Source of the DNA: Planctomycetes bacterium GWF2_50_10
GTDB taxonomy: Bacteria > Planctomycetota > Phycisphaerae > Sedimentisphaerales > GWF2-50-10
DNA: 5,791 nucleotides
Reading direction: 5' to 3'
Assembly (NCBI GenBank): GCA_001824635.1
Contig: MHYB01000102.1
Span: 308-6,098 of the forward strand
The first letter of the stretch is position 1. Each line of letters opens with the position of its first letter. The notes under the pieces are model-generated. The model searched no databases. It saw only the letters and a list, made by a program, of their open reading frames with translations, and was not told where the DNA came from. Both the position numbers and the translations under genes were made by a program. Positions 5,742 through 5,791 of this stretch are shown piece by piece.

Positions 5742-5791
5742 GTGAGAAATATCGCACTGATAATGGCGGCGGCGGTGTTAATTATATCGGC
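5742..5791 (+). CDS. N-terminus of an exported protein, cut by the window edge
   Basis: A GTG start at 5742 opens a frame that runs to the edge and reads MRNIALIMAAAVLIIS, followed by a partial Ala codon. A basic residue followed by a hydrophobic run is the start of a signal peptide or a membrane anchor. AGGGGA at 5728-5733, 8 nt upstream, is a good ribosome site and decides the GTG start. The next in-frame ATG (5763) would remove part of the hydrophobic segment and lacks such a site. The gene follows the lipoprotein by 76 nt on the same strand. Nothing can be said about its function. Confidence 0.7.
   Translation, partial: MRNIALIMAAAVLIIS

Overview
The window holds ordinary housekeeping genes around one accessory island. 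I see no CRISPR array, rRNA or tRNA gene and no defence system. No organism can be named with certainty. A REP-associated transposase ringed by GC-rich palindromes, heptad-phased A/T-rich spacers and a Lys/Ala-rich lipoprotein of unknown family suggest, as inference only, a Planctomycetota-like (Phycisphaerae-type) or similar environmental genome.

Left part (1-1161, + strand): the 3' end of a leucyl aminopeptidase gene (M17, pepA), then, after a 29-nt gap, a complete GTP cyclohydrolase I gene (folE). The short gap and shared strand allow cotranscription, although peptide turnover and pterin/folate synthesis are not functionally linked.

Accessory island (about 1162-2084): a 302-nt spacer with a short GC-rich hairpin (1330-1349) and a perfect 12-bp-arm palindrome (1428-1453), then a Y1/HUH transposase of the REP-associated (RAYT, IS200/IS605-like) type. 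The transposase has a clean catalytic core (HVH pair and Tyr), but both ends are out of frame. The family-typical start lies at 1464 and the family-typical end at 1913, and one lost base and one gained base separate them from the core. Three stem-loops follow in A-B-A order, and the two A copies differ by paired, compensatory changes. This is the most interesting part of the window.

Middle (2085-4492, - strand): ilvD, dihydroxy-acid dehydratase of branched-chain amino acid synthesis, followed 29 nt downstream by an A/T-rich gene for an unrecognised four-helix membrane protein with a possible PH-like cytoplasmic tail.

Right part (4493-5791): a 228-nt divergent spacer with a TATAAT promoter candidate, a secreted lipoprotein of unknown function on the + strand, a spacer with heptad repeats and a GC hairpin, and the first 16 codons of another exported protein, cut by the window edge.
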